Numbered from the stretch's first letter, positions 1 to 5,879 are shown. The stretch: DNA of 5,949 nucleotides from Pirellulales bacterium (GCA_030642635.1 DAOWNK010000207.1:1-5949); one strand, 5' to 3'. The notes: generated by a model from the sequence alone, not told the origin. Translations and numbers: made by a program.

Positions 1-287
1 ACCGACTGTTTGCCGTCTTTGCAACGTTCGGCGGAACACTCCATCTTTCCCGGCCCACGATGAGACCACGTAGCCGGGTTTTCCATATCATCCAGCAATC
101 GCGAATCCAGTACTGGGTTCTTCAACCAGCGGGTATCGGCGGCATTGTCGTAGTCGACCGGCATCGGCATCCGCACGTCGCTATTGCCTTGCTTGCCGCC
201 TTGGGGTTTCTCATCGGCCTGTATGGATGACGCACAGATTGCACAAATCATTACACAATGTAAAACGCTCTGCTTAAACGATTTCAT
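1..287 (-). CDS. Secreted protein of unknown function, N-terminal part only (gene runs off the left edge)
   Basis: An open frame of 95 codons runs from an ATG at 287-285 to the window edge without a stop. The start is supported by AGGAG at 300-296, eight bases upstream. The protein begins MKSFKQSVLHCVMICAICAS and has a short basic start, a hydrophobic stretch and a likely signal peptidase site near SSIQA-DEKP (residues 24-29), so it is probably exported. The mature part starts with a polar, Gly/Gln-rich linker, followed by a segment with the pattern LLDDMENPATWSHRGPGKM and then ERCKDGKQSV. That spacing (acidic-Met-Glu, Trp, Gly-Pro-Gly, then Lys-Asp-Gly-x-x-Ser) resembles the first strands of carbohydrate-binding-like beta-sandwich domains. 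This is a loose resemblance and no family is claimed. It lies 85 nt downstream of the oxidoreductase in the same direction and may be cotranscribed with it. The catalytic part, if any, is outside the window. Confidence 0.75.
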   Translation of the reverse strand, partial: MKSFKQSVLHCVMICAICASSIQADEKPQGGKQGNSDVRMPMPVDYDNAADTRWLKNPVLDSRLLDDMENPATWSHRGPGKMECSAERCKDGKQS

Positions 288-372
288 TTTTAGAACTCCT
301 AGGTTTGAGTGAATTGGAGGGCAGGTGGGCGGGAGTGTGGCAGGGTGAAACCTTAAGTATACACATATGCTG

Positions 373-1686
373 TCATAATGTCCAGCCCTCGCGATAGTCG
401 CGTTTGATGTACCGGTCGGCTTCCGGGCAGTTCGTGAACGTCATATTCTGGGCGTCCCATTCGAGCTTCCGACCTGCTCGAAACGCGACGTTCCCCAGCA
501 GGATCGTCTCGGTCAACGGGGCGGCGTAGTCGAAGTGCGATAGTGTCCGACCGTTGCCCTTGCACGCCTCGAACCACTCCTTACGGTGACATCCGATCGA
601 GTCGGGTATCGACTGCGGCGGCGGCTCGAAATCGGCGAACTTTTCTTTCGGCAGCAATATGTGCTGGCCATAATCGGAGTACAACATACCTTTCTCGCCG
701 ACGAAAAAAATGCCTGCCGGCTTATTCGGGCCGCCCAACTCCAAGACGGGTTTCGGACAGCCGCGGCCATGATACCAGGTTACCTTGCACGGCGGCATTT
801 CGTCGCGGGCAGGAAACTCCCAACTACAATCCAGCCAGAACGGTGTCGATTCGGGATGGAGCTTCGAACCTGTGGCCTCAACGGTGGTTGGGTATTTCAG
901 GTCCATCGACCAAAAGATCAGGTCCATAAAGTGACAGCCCATGTTGCCCAGCGTGCCGTTGCCGAAGTCCCACCAGTAGTGCCAATCGTGTGGATGATAA
1001 CAACGGTGGAACGGCCGCATTGGCGCCGGACCGATCCAGAGGTCCCAATTGACCCCGGCTGGAACGGGCATCGGCTCCGGTCGATCTACAATGTGCTTGA
1101 AGCGTCTGAACCCACCGGGGCGCCCAAACCAAACGTGGACATCTTTCACCTGTCCGATCGCTCCCGCCCGAATCAGTTCAACGACTCGACGATAATTGCT
1201 TCCTGCATGGATCTGAGTTCCCATCTGCGTGACCACTTTGGTTTCAGCAGCGACCTTCTGCATGAGCCGCGTTTCGGCAATCGAATGAGTCAATGGCTTT
1301 TCGCAATAGATGTGTTTACCCATCTTCATTGCCCTAACGCCGATCGTCGTGTGCGAATGGTTTGGCACAGTGATTACAACCGCGTCGATATCTTTGTCGA
1401 CTTTGTCGAGCATAACGCGAAAGTCGGCAAATGTTTTGGCCTTTGGCCGCCGTTTAGCGAAGATTCCAAGCCGTGCCTCATCGATATCGCACAGCGCCAC
1501 AATGTTCTGACTGCAAACCTTGCCGAAGTTGGCGTTGCCCTGGTTGCCAAGCCCGACGCAAGCGATATTGAGCTTTTCGTTTGGCGAATTGCCCCTGGCC
1601 GGCGCGATGCCTCCGGAGAGCAACGCACCGACGCCTGCCAATGCAGTAGTTCGCAGCATTTCACGACGGTCGAGTCGTTTCGACAT
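373..1686 (-). CDS. Gfo/Idh/MocA family NAD(P)-dependent oxidoreductase with Tat-type signal
   Basis: The 437-residue product has the layout of the exported planctomycete branch of the Gfo/Idh/MocA family, which oxidises or reduces sugars, cyclitols and related compounds. Residues 6-12 (DRREMLR) followed by a hydrophobic stretch to about 26 look like a twin-arginine signal. A Rossmann fold starts near residue 39, with the nucleotide-binding GLGNQG at 45-50 and the acidic strand end CDID at 66-69. The family EKP motif, whose Lys is usually catalytic, is at 129-131. The C-terminal half carries NWDLWIGPAP (213-222) and the HYWWDFGNGTLGNMG block (236-250), both usual in this branch, and the protein ends in RDYREGWTL. 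Length is normal and no key residue is missing. ATG 1686-1684 is preceded by AGGAG (1700-1696). It starts 45 nt after the beta-helix gene, so the two are probably cotranscribed and may act on the same glycan. The substrate cannot be read from the sequence. Confidence 0.96.
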   Translation of the reverse strand: MSKRLDRREMLRTTALAGVGALLSGGIAPARGNSPNEKLNIACVGLGNQGNANFGKVCSQNIVALCDIDEARLGIFAKRRPKAKTFADFRVMLDKVDKDIDAVVITVPNHSHTTIGVRAMKMGKHIYCEKPLTHSIAETRLMQKVAAETKVVTQMGTQIHAGSNYRRVVELIRAGAIGQVKDVHVWFGRPGGFRRFKHIVDRPEPMPVPAGVNWDLWIGPAPMRPFHRCYHPHDWHYWWDFGNGTLGNMGCHFMDLIFWSMDLKYPTTVEATGSKLHPESTPFWLDCSWEFPARDEMPPCKVTWYHGRGCPKPVLELGGPNKPAGIFFVGEKGMLYSDYGQHILLPKEKFADFEPPPQSIPDSIGCHRKEWFEACKGNGRTLSHFDYAAPLTETILLGNVAFRAGRKLEWDAQNMTFTNCPEADRYIKRDYREGWTL

Positions 1687-1731
1687 GGTAGGATTCTCCT
1701 GTTAGGGTGGGACAAAGGCAGGACAAAGGTG

Positions 1732-3159
1732 CTACGGCTGTATGACGTTACCACTTAAACGGGCGGCCTCAGGGTCAACCTGCAGCGGTCCGCCGAGCAA
1801 ATTGTTCACAATCATATTACCACAGCCGCCGACCGTTTGCAACGATATCCAGCCCTCGGCATCGGGCAAGTCGTTGCGTATCAGACAGTCGGACACGCGG
1901 CAGTGGGTTACGTTCTTCAGCAACATGCCCGCATTCTCGCAGTCAAGGATTGTGCAGTTGGTCACGTTCAGCCGGCGGCAGTTCTCGATCACAAGCCCGG
2001 CGTCGGTCGCAAGCGTGCCGTTGATGTGCAACCCTGTAAGCGTGCAATCCGTGCAGTTGCGGATCAACAGGGCGTTGCGTTCCCTTTTTCCGCCCCAGTA
2101 GTATTTTGGGTTCCGATCGAATATATTCGGACCGATCACGATGTTGGAGCTTTCTTCAACACGAAGGTTGTATTGGAAACCACGCCAAAACGTGTTGCCG
2201 ACGATACTCACGCCGCGTGTGTTTCGCAGATCGACATTGAACTGTGCGTCGCTTAGCACGTTGTCGGCAATGGTGACGTTGCCCCACACTCGATCCGCTT
2301 CCCTGCGATCCTTTAAGTCGGTCCCTGTGAAACGGATGTTGGCCGAATTGGGAGCGGCGTGTGTGTGTTGTATGGTGCAGCCGACGATTGTAATCTCGGC
2401 GGACGCCCGTGAGCCGCCGGCGGTATTGATCCACACGTTGGCGGTCGGCGGACCGCCGGGCGACATATTCGCCTCGATATCGCAGCCGCTTATCTGCAAA
2501 TTGCACAGCCCGCTGTCGCGCACCACGATCCCCCCGCCGCCGTTGTAGCTGATGTGGCAACAACTGACGTTGATCTGGTGCAGGTTGACTGCGTCGAGGT
2601 ATATGCCCACGCCGCGATTCTTGTAGAGATGGCAGTTCGAGACGATCACGTTGCGGTTGCGTTTTCTCAGATGGATGCCGTGCAGCGCGTCGCGGACCAG
2701 CACCCGGGTAACGGTCAGTTGCATGGCGCCGACCGCCTCGATGCCCACGGCCTTCTCGTGCGCCCCGACGATCTCGATGCCGTCGACCATCGGCATGCGC
2801 TGGCGCTGCCAGACGTTCGGCTTGAGGGTTTTCGGGTCTGCGGTGCCTACGTGCGTGCCGACGAATTTCAGCGCCGGCCCGGGGCCTGCCATGACGATTC
2901 TCGCGGTGCCGCTGCCGGAGACCGACGTAAAGCCGACCTTATCCAAATCGACGACAATCGGTTTGGTAATTCGATATACGCCTCGCGGCAGTCGCACGTC
3001 GCCCGTGCCCGCGTCTACCGCCTTCTGCAGCGCTGCCGTATCGTCGGCCGCGCCGTCGCCGACCGCGCCGAAGTCATATACCGTGGCGGTCGCTGCCGAC
3101 ACTCTGCTTGTACCGACCACACACATAACAGCAAACAAAAACATTTTCAGAATCAACAC
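1732..3159 (-). CDS. Secreted right-handed parallel beta-helix protein (pectate lyase 3 superfamily)
   Basis: I place the start at GTG 3159-3157, giving 475 residues, because AGGAGG lies at 3173-3168, eight bases upstream. The in-frame ATG at 3318 would add 53 residues encoded by palindromic repeat DNA and is unlikely; ATG 3144 is too far from the Shine-Dalgarno. The product begins MLILKMFLFAVMCVVGTSRVSA, a signal peptide probably cleaved after residue 22. Residues 27-49 hold the signature of Pectate_lyase_3 domains: YDFGAVGDGAADDTAALQKA. The rest is a run of roughly 20-25-residue coils rich in Asn, Cys, Ile and Val (for example IVSNCHLYKNRGVGIYLDA, LVIENCRRLNVTNCTILDCE), typical of a beta-helix whose rungs stack Asn and Cys. 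Members of this fold include polysaccharide lyases, polygalacturonases, epimerases and phage-type binding proteins. I see no decisive catalytic motif, so activity and substrate stay open. The oxidoreductase gene follows 45 nt later. Confidence 0.92.
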   Translation of the reverse strand: MLILKMFLFAVMCVVGTSRVSAATATVYDFGAVGDGAADDTAALQKAVDAGTGDVRLPRGVYRITKPIVVDLDKVGFTSVSGSGTARIVMAGPGPALKFVGTHVGTADPKTLKPNVWQRQRMPMVDGIEIVGAHEKAVGIEAVGAMQLTVTRVLVRDALHGIHLRKRNRNVIVSNCHLYKNRGVGIYLDAVNLHQINVSCCHISYNGGGGIVVRDSGLCNLQISGCDIEANMSPGGPPTANVWINTAGGSRASAEITIVGCTIQHTHAAPNSANIRFTGTDLKDRREADRVWGNVTIADNVLSDAQFNVDLRNTRGVSIVGNTFWRGFQYNLRVEESSNIVIGPNIFDRNPKYYWGGKRERNALLIRNCTDCTLTGLHINGTLATDAGLVIENCRRLNVTNCTILDCENAGMLLKNVTHCRVSDCLIRNDLPDAEGWISLQTVGGCGNMIVNNLLGGPLQVDPEAARLSGNVIQP

Positions 3160-3165
3160 GGTCGG

Positions 3166-3173
3166 CACCTCCT
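3166..3173 (-). promoter_or_regulatory. Ribosome binding site that fixes the GTG start of the beta-helix gene
   Basis: Read on the minus strand, AGGAGGTG is a near-perfect Shine-Dalgarno. Its AGGAGG core is eight bases from GTG 3159-3157 and 23 bases from the next ATG (3144-3142). This spacing is why the GTG is chosen over the upstream ATG at 3318 and the downstream ATG. Confidence 0.8.
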
Positions 3174-3178
3174 GGAAA

Positions 3179-3396
3179 GGGCTAGGGGCTGGGGGCAATA
3201 TTGGCATCAACACAGTGGCACCGGCGTCCCGCCGGTGGCATACAAGTATAGGCGTTACCACAAGTTCCATCACACCGGCGGGACGCCGGTGCCACTGTAT
3301 TTCCCTTGATATTATCACTAATTCAACGGTATTGGGACTGGGGGCTGGGGAAAGAATTTCACCAAATACCAGCCCCTAGCCCCCAGCCCCTAGCCC
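3179..3396. repeat. Intergenic block bounded by a perfect 18-bp G/C-run inverted repeat
   Basis: The arms are 3179-3196 and 3379-3396 and are exactly complementary. Each consists of G- or C-runs separated by CTA and CT. A third copy of the run type, without perfect symmetry, lies at 3334-3350; its GGGGCTGGGG at 3341-3350 could pair with 3381-3390. The block fills almost all of the 242 nt between DUF1559 and the beta-helix gene and encloses the 26-bp inverted repeat described separately. No gene is visible in it. Such CTAGGGGCTGGGG-like runs are often dispersed in planctomycete genomes (general knowledge); copy number here cannot be seen from one window. Confidence 0.75.
3212..3298. repeat. 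Perfect 26-bp inverted repeat (ACCGGCGTCCCGCCGGT family) with 35-nt loop
   Basis: The arms at 3212-3237 and 3273-3298 are fully complementary. Each arm also folds on itself, CACCGGC pairing with GCCGGTG around a 5-nt centre, so the unit can form either one long stem or two small hairpins. Translated in shadow frames it gives GTGVPPVA and GGTPVPL, peptides that recur in spurious ORFs of planctomycete genomes, which marks it as a dispersed palindromic repeat rather than a gene part. If the region is transcribed leftward, the hairpin would lie about 38 nt upstream of the Shine-Dalgarno of the beta-helix gene. There is no T-run after it, so it is not a classical intrinsic terminator. Confidence 0.85.
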
Positions 3397-3397
3397 C
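3373..3397 (-). other. Potential G-quadruplex just after the DUF1559 stop codon
   Basis: On the minus strand four G-runs of 4, 4, 5 and 4 bases are separated by loops CTA, CT and CTA. That fits the canonical four-run, short-loop quadruplex pattern and lies on the coding strand, so it would also be present in mRNA. It begins five bases after the DUF1559 stop (3404-3402). Folding and any effect on RNA end formation are inference. Confidence 0.6.
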
Positions 3398-3401
3398 TAT
3401 T

Positions 3402-4391
3402 TCAGTACTGCCCGACGACTTCTCCGCCGCGCGTGGTGCTAAGTTTGCGCCAGGTGTCCAGTGCGATATCATCAGAGATAAATCGCACCGAGCCGTCACA
3501 CAACACGGCCTGCACCCCGCCAGGGTGTCGGCTGCGTGCGGCCAGCGTCATCGGCATGTCGTCGGTGTGTGGGCTGACACAGGGAGGATTTTGTGAAGCG
3601 TTACAATTTTCGGCCACGTGCATTACGTCCGGCTGGGAGGAATTGGGGGAGAGATATGTCTCGAAGCGCGCCGCGCAGTCCCACCAGATCATACCTCTCG
3701 CGTCGCCCTCGCCGTGTCCCTGCACCGTTTCGGACACCAGGAGCGTGTTGCTTAGCCCGTCACTGATATGGCCGAACGTGCAGACACGTCGGCTGGCAGT
3801 GGACGGTAGGCCCAACTCGAACGGTGCTCCGGCGAAGACCACTTCGTTGAGTTCCGCAACGACGTTTAGTTTTGTCCTCCAGATATCCCGAACGTAACCG
3901 GTATTGCCGTAGTTTCCTACGTAATTGTGGCCGGTAAGATTGTTGGCGGCGCCGGTAAAGTATCGCTGTTCGTCGTTCGGGCTGTCGCTTGGACACGTGA
4001 ATACCGAATGCCGTTTTCCCGTAACGGGCAAATTATTGTCGTGCCAAAAGAACGACGAGGCATCGTATGCGTCATACAGGGTTTGCTGCTCGATGTACGG
4101 CATCACACTCACCGGCCATGGCATTCTGCCGTTGCCGTCGCACCAAATCCCTCTACAGTCCATATTGGCGCCTCCCGGCAGCCTACCGTATGTGTCGTGG
4201 AAGCCGTGCATCGCCAGGCCGAGTTGTTTGAGGTTATTCGCGCATTGCATTCGCCTGGCCGCCTCTCGCGCAGCTTGCACCGCCGGCAGCAGCAACGCAA
4301 TCAAAATGCCGATGATCGCAATCACCACCAAAAGCTCTACGAGGGTAAACCCCGTGAGCTTTGGATTTCGGATTTTAAGTGTTGGTAACAT
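3402..4391 (-). CDS. DUF1559 domain prepilin-like protein (type II/IV pseudopilin-like, H-x9-DG C-terminus)
   Basis: The 329-residue product belongs to the very large planctomycete DUF1559 family. After a short basic leader (residues 1-13) comes the prepilin peptidase site G14-F15 in TGFTLVELL, then an uninterrupted hydrophobic helix to about residue 37 and the family block LLPAVQAAREAARRMQC, followed by NNLKQLGLAMHGFHDTYGRLP. The globular part contains several Cys residues. The C-terminus has the family signature H289-x9-D299-G300 followed by SVRFISDD. Members are processed like pilins and are thought to sit at the cell envelope; their job is unknown. Length is normal. The start ATG 4391-4389 has no Shine-Dalgarno: only GCTGAA separates it from a palindromic repeat whose edge is at 4402. 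No better in-frame start exists before the helix. It follows a small lipoprotein gene, a pairing common in these genomes. Confidence 0.97.
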   Translation of the reverse strand: MLPTLKIRNPKLTGFTLVELLVVIAIIGILIALLLPAVQAAREAARRMQCANNLKQLGLAMHGFHDTYGRLPGGANMDCRGIWCDGNGRMPWPVSVMPYIEQQTLYDAYDASSFFWHDNNLPVTGKRHSVFTCPSDSPNDEQRYFTGAANNLTGHNYVGNYGNTGYVRDIWRTKLNVVAELNEVVFAGAPFELGLPSTASRRVCTFGHISDGLSNTLLVSETVQGHGEGDARGMIWWDCAARFETYLSPNSSQPDVMHVAENCNASQNPPCVSPHTDDMPMTLAARSRHPGGVQAVLCDGSVRFISDDIALDTWRKLSTTRGGEVVGQY

Positions 4392-4401
4392 TTCAGCATA
4401 C

Positions 4402-4471
4402 AGTAGGGTGCGTGCAACGCACCATGCATCGATAATCGCAAAGCATATTGGTGCGTTTCACGCACCCTACT
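4402..4471. repeat. Palindromic repeat (GTAGGGTGCGT family), 23-bp arms, 24-nt loop
   Basis: Arms 4402-4424 and 4449-4471 pair with one mismatch in 23. Each arm also has internal dyad symmetry (GGTGCGT against ACGCACC). Repeats beginning GTAGGGTGCGT are dispersed in many bacterial phyla (general knowledge), so this is probably a REP- or MITE-like unit. It occupies almost all of the 75 nt between the lipoprotein and DUF1559. Its right arm contains CTA at 4467-4469, which is the TAG stop of the lipoprotein on the minus strand, and its left edge is 10 bases from the DUF1559 start codon. I see no target site duplication. Confidence 0.85.
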
Positions 4472-4925
4472 TTGTTTGAATGTCAAAATCAAACCGGTTG
4501 GGGCCGTCCGTGGTCACGATTACAAACAGGTCGCTTTGCACGTTGTAGCGGGCGGGGATGCGTTCCTTTCCCGTCTTGGTCGGACGAAAACCCGGCGGAA
4601 GGTCCGATTCCGTCGGTGGTGCCGCCGGAACAGGCGCCTCCACACTCTCCGCCGAAAACAGCCGCACCAGGTACTCTCCCGGCGGCAAGCCCTTTTCTGC
4701 GGGAAGCGTGTACGTGCCGCCGTCGATCACCGCGCCGCTGCCGACGCCGCCACTGGACCGGCGCGGGCTGAATTGGATTGTACCCCGATCCAGCGGCGCG
4801 CCGTCCAGTGTGACATTGCCCGATATTGCTTGCCGGCCCAGCGGGTTGCCCGTCCCGCACCCGTACAACGTACATACCACGATCACGGCAAGGCATATCG
4901 GCCAAACCATTCGATCATACTGCAT
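4467..4925 (-). CDS. Small lipoprotein with carboxypeptidase-regulatory/transthyretin-like domain
   Basis: From ATG 4925-4923 the product has 152 residues. Residues 1-22 form a hydrophobic signal ending in the lipobox LYGC, with the lipidated Cys at 23, so the protein should be anchored to a membrane. Residues 34-52 (ISGNVTLDGAPLDRGTIQF) and 70-91 (GTYTLPAEKGLPPGEYLVRL, approximately) are the strands of the beta-sandwich seen in planctomycete proteins annotated as carboxypeptidase regulatory-like. The C-terminal PARYNVQSDL and DGPNRFDFDIQ are also usual there. No enzyme motif is visible, and these proteins are thought to be structural or binding modules. A weak Shine-Dalgarno (AAGGGG, 4943-4938) is 12 nt upstream, a little far. 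An in-frame GTG at 4949, overlapping the preceding stop, is an alternative. It starts 20 nt after the PEP-CTERM gene. The stop codon lies inside a palindromic repeat, so the last residues may have been altered. Confidence 0.9.
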   Translation of the reverse strand: MQYDRMVWPICLAVIVVCTLYGCGTGNPLGRQAISGNVTLDGAPLDRGTIQFSPRRSSGGVGSGAVIDGGTYTLPAEKGLPPGEYLVRLFSAESVEAPVPAAPPTESDLPPGFRPTKTGKERIPARYNVQSDLFVIVTTDGPNRFDFDIQTK

Positions 4926-5497
4926 ATAGCTGTATAACCCCTTTCTCACACTCTCCGGCGACGACGCCACAGCACAATCGCCATCATCAGCCCGCCGCAA
5001 CCCAACAAGGCCAGCGTTGCCGGCTCGGGCACAGTCACCAACAAGTCATCCACGAAGAACCGGCCAGTGTGGCCACTGGCGGCATAGTCATTGATGAATA
5101 TGGACGAAATGTCCGTGACGTTGGAGCCTCGGAAAGCGAGGTCGCTAACATCGACTTCTGTGAAAGTCGGATCATCACTGCTTGTGATGTTCATACTTCA
5201 TTTGTTGGTGTCAAAATCAACGGTGGCTTTGAAATCGTAGTAAGCGCCCGCTACAAACGCACCGGCATGTTGGCCAGTACCGCCGTTTCTATAGTAGACT
5301 TGGGTTCCATCGAAACCGAACTGTGCTGCCGTGTAACTCCAGTCAGCCCCCAGAAGTCCCTTTGGGTCAGTGAAACTGCCGGTTCCAAAGTACAGACTGA
5401 ACATGCCAACTTGTTGGCCATCCATTGCCAGGCTCGCTTCAATGACTACCTGATCGCCAAAATCCTCGCCAAACTCGCGGCCAAGATGCGTGACGTT

Positions 5498-5635
5498 ACT
5501 AGTGCTATGTCATGATTAAAAATTCGGGTGCCATGCCCACGCAAGCGTGGGCATGTTGATCGAGGTTTTAGGCATGTCCACGCAAGCGTGGACATGGCAC
5601 CCAACCCGTAATTTTAGGTTTGACAAAGCACTAGT
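5498..5635. mobile_element. MITE-like non-coding element with ACTAGT direct flanks, inside the PEP-CTERM gene
   Basis: Direct copies of ACTAGT lie at 5498-5503 and 5630-5635, exactly 132 bp apart. Inside them the ends are inverted repeats: GTGCTATGTCATGATTAAAA from the left against GTGCTTTGTCAAACCTAAAA read inward from the right (about 15 of 20 positions agree). The interior holds two hairpins. No transposase frame is present. Because ACTAGT is palindromic, the target duplication may be TA, CTAG or ACTAGT. CTAG or TA targets are known for IS630/Tc1-mariner and IS5 group transposons, so an autonomous relative of one of these is the likely mobiliser; this is inference. Collapsing the two ACTAGT copies restores the reading frame of the host gene, which is strong evidence that this is an insertion. 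Since 132 is a multiple of three, frame is kept but the element brings its own stop. Confidence 0.88.
5526..5602. repeat. Paired CATGCCCACGCAAGCGTGGGCATG-type hairpins forming the core of the MITE
   Basis: Two 24-nt palindromes, 5532-5555 and 5573-5596, have 11-bp stems around AA and differ from each other by a compensated C/G to T/A change in the stem (GCCCAC...GTGGGC against GTCCAC...GTGGAC). Around them GGGTGCCATG (5526-5535) pairs with CATGGCACCC (5593-5602), so the core is also one large imperfect palindrome (26 of 30 positions). The compensated change suggests selection, or copying, that preserves pairing. This hairpin type is common as a dispersed repeat in planctomycete genomes (general knowledge). 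Confidence 0.8.
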
Positions 5636-5879
5636 ATCGCTCAGTCTCAAGGCTTGCGCACCGCTATTGACCAGATTATTACGGATCGTGGCGTGTGCAG
5701 AGTTTCCACTTATAACTTGCCATCCGTTTACGCCGCCGATCTCACTATTGAGAGTGTAGCCCTCGGCTGACTCGAAACCGGTGACGTACTCGGCCCGAGC
5801 CGAAGCGGCCGGCATAAGTACGACCGCCAGCAAAACCATGGCGACTCCAAAAATTGTTGCGTTACATTTCATGACTGTA

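Larger units (their letters stand above)
4946..5872 (-). pseudogene. PEP-CTERM sorting-domain protein gene, broken by an inserted element and an in-frame TGA
   Basis: The gene starts at ATG 5872-5870 with AAGGAG (5885-5880) seven bases upstream and begins MKCNATIFGVAMVLLAVVLM, a signal peptide ending near ASARA-EYV. Its C-terminus is a textbook PEP-CTERM tail: VPEPATLALLGCGGL, a hydrophobic stretch, then RRRRRV. Such tails are recognised by exosortase-type enzymes at the cell envelope. Between them is an extracellular beta-sandwich-like region with Gly/Tyr/Phe-rich strands. Two lesions break it. First, a 132-bp element after ...LRLSDTS adds foreign residues and a TAA at 5518-5516; removing one repeat unit gives the in-frame join LRLSDTS-NVTHLGREFGEDFGDQ. 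Second, a TGA at 5200-5198 separates ...ATVDFDTNK from SMNITSSDDPTF in the same frame, most simply a Trp codon TGG changed to TGA. Repaired, the protein would be about 264 residues. As it stands only a short secreted peptide is predicted. Confidence 0.9.

Noticed and set aside
1710..1729. Direct repeat GGACAAAGG at 1710-1718 and 1721-1729 before the oxidoreductase start
   Set aside because: Two 9-base copies with an 11-base period could be an operator, but so short a repeat in a 45-nt gap inside a likely operon is not convincing.
586..1758. A 390-codon open frame on the plus strand
   Set aside because: It lies antisense to almost the whole oxidoreductase gene and runs into the end of the beta-helix gene. 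It has no recognisable domain and is explained as a shadow of a GC-rich coding strand.
3160..3318. N-terminal extension of the beta-helix protein to the ATG at 3318
   Set aside because: The added residues (containing CHRRDAGATVL) are translated palindromic repeat. They would put a non-hydrophobic stretch before a good signal peptide, and a strong Shine-Dalgarno fits the GTG at 3159 instead.
3179..3396. CRISPR array or intrinsic terminator in the repeat-rich gap
   Set aside because: The repeats are inverted, not direct with regular spacers, and no T-run follows any of the stems on the minus strand.
5198..5200. TGA read as selenocysteine in the PEP-CTERM protein
   Set aside because: No redox motif surrounds it and no SECIS-like hairpin is evident just downstream. 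The gene is already broken by an insertion, so a plain nonsense mutation is simpler.
5198..5425. A separate 75-residue gene starting MDGQQVGMF
   Set aside because: There is no ribosome binding site and the frame continues upstream as an intact protein sequence to the element boundary. It is the middle segment of the PEP-CTERM pseudogene.
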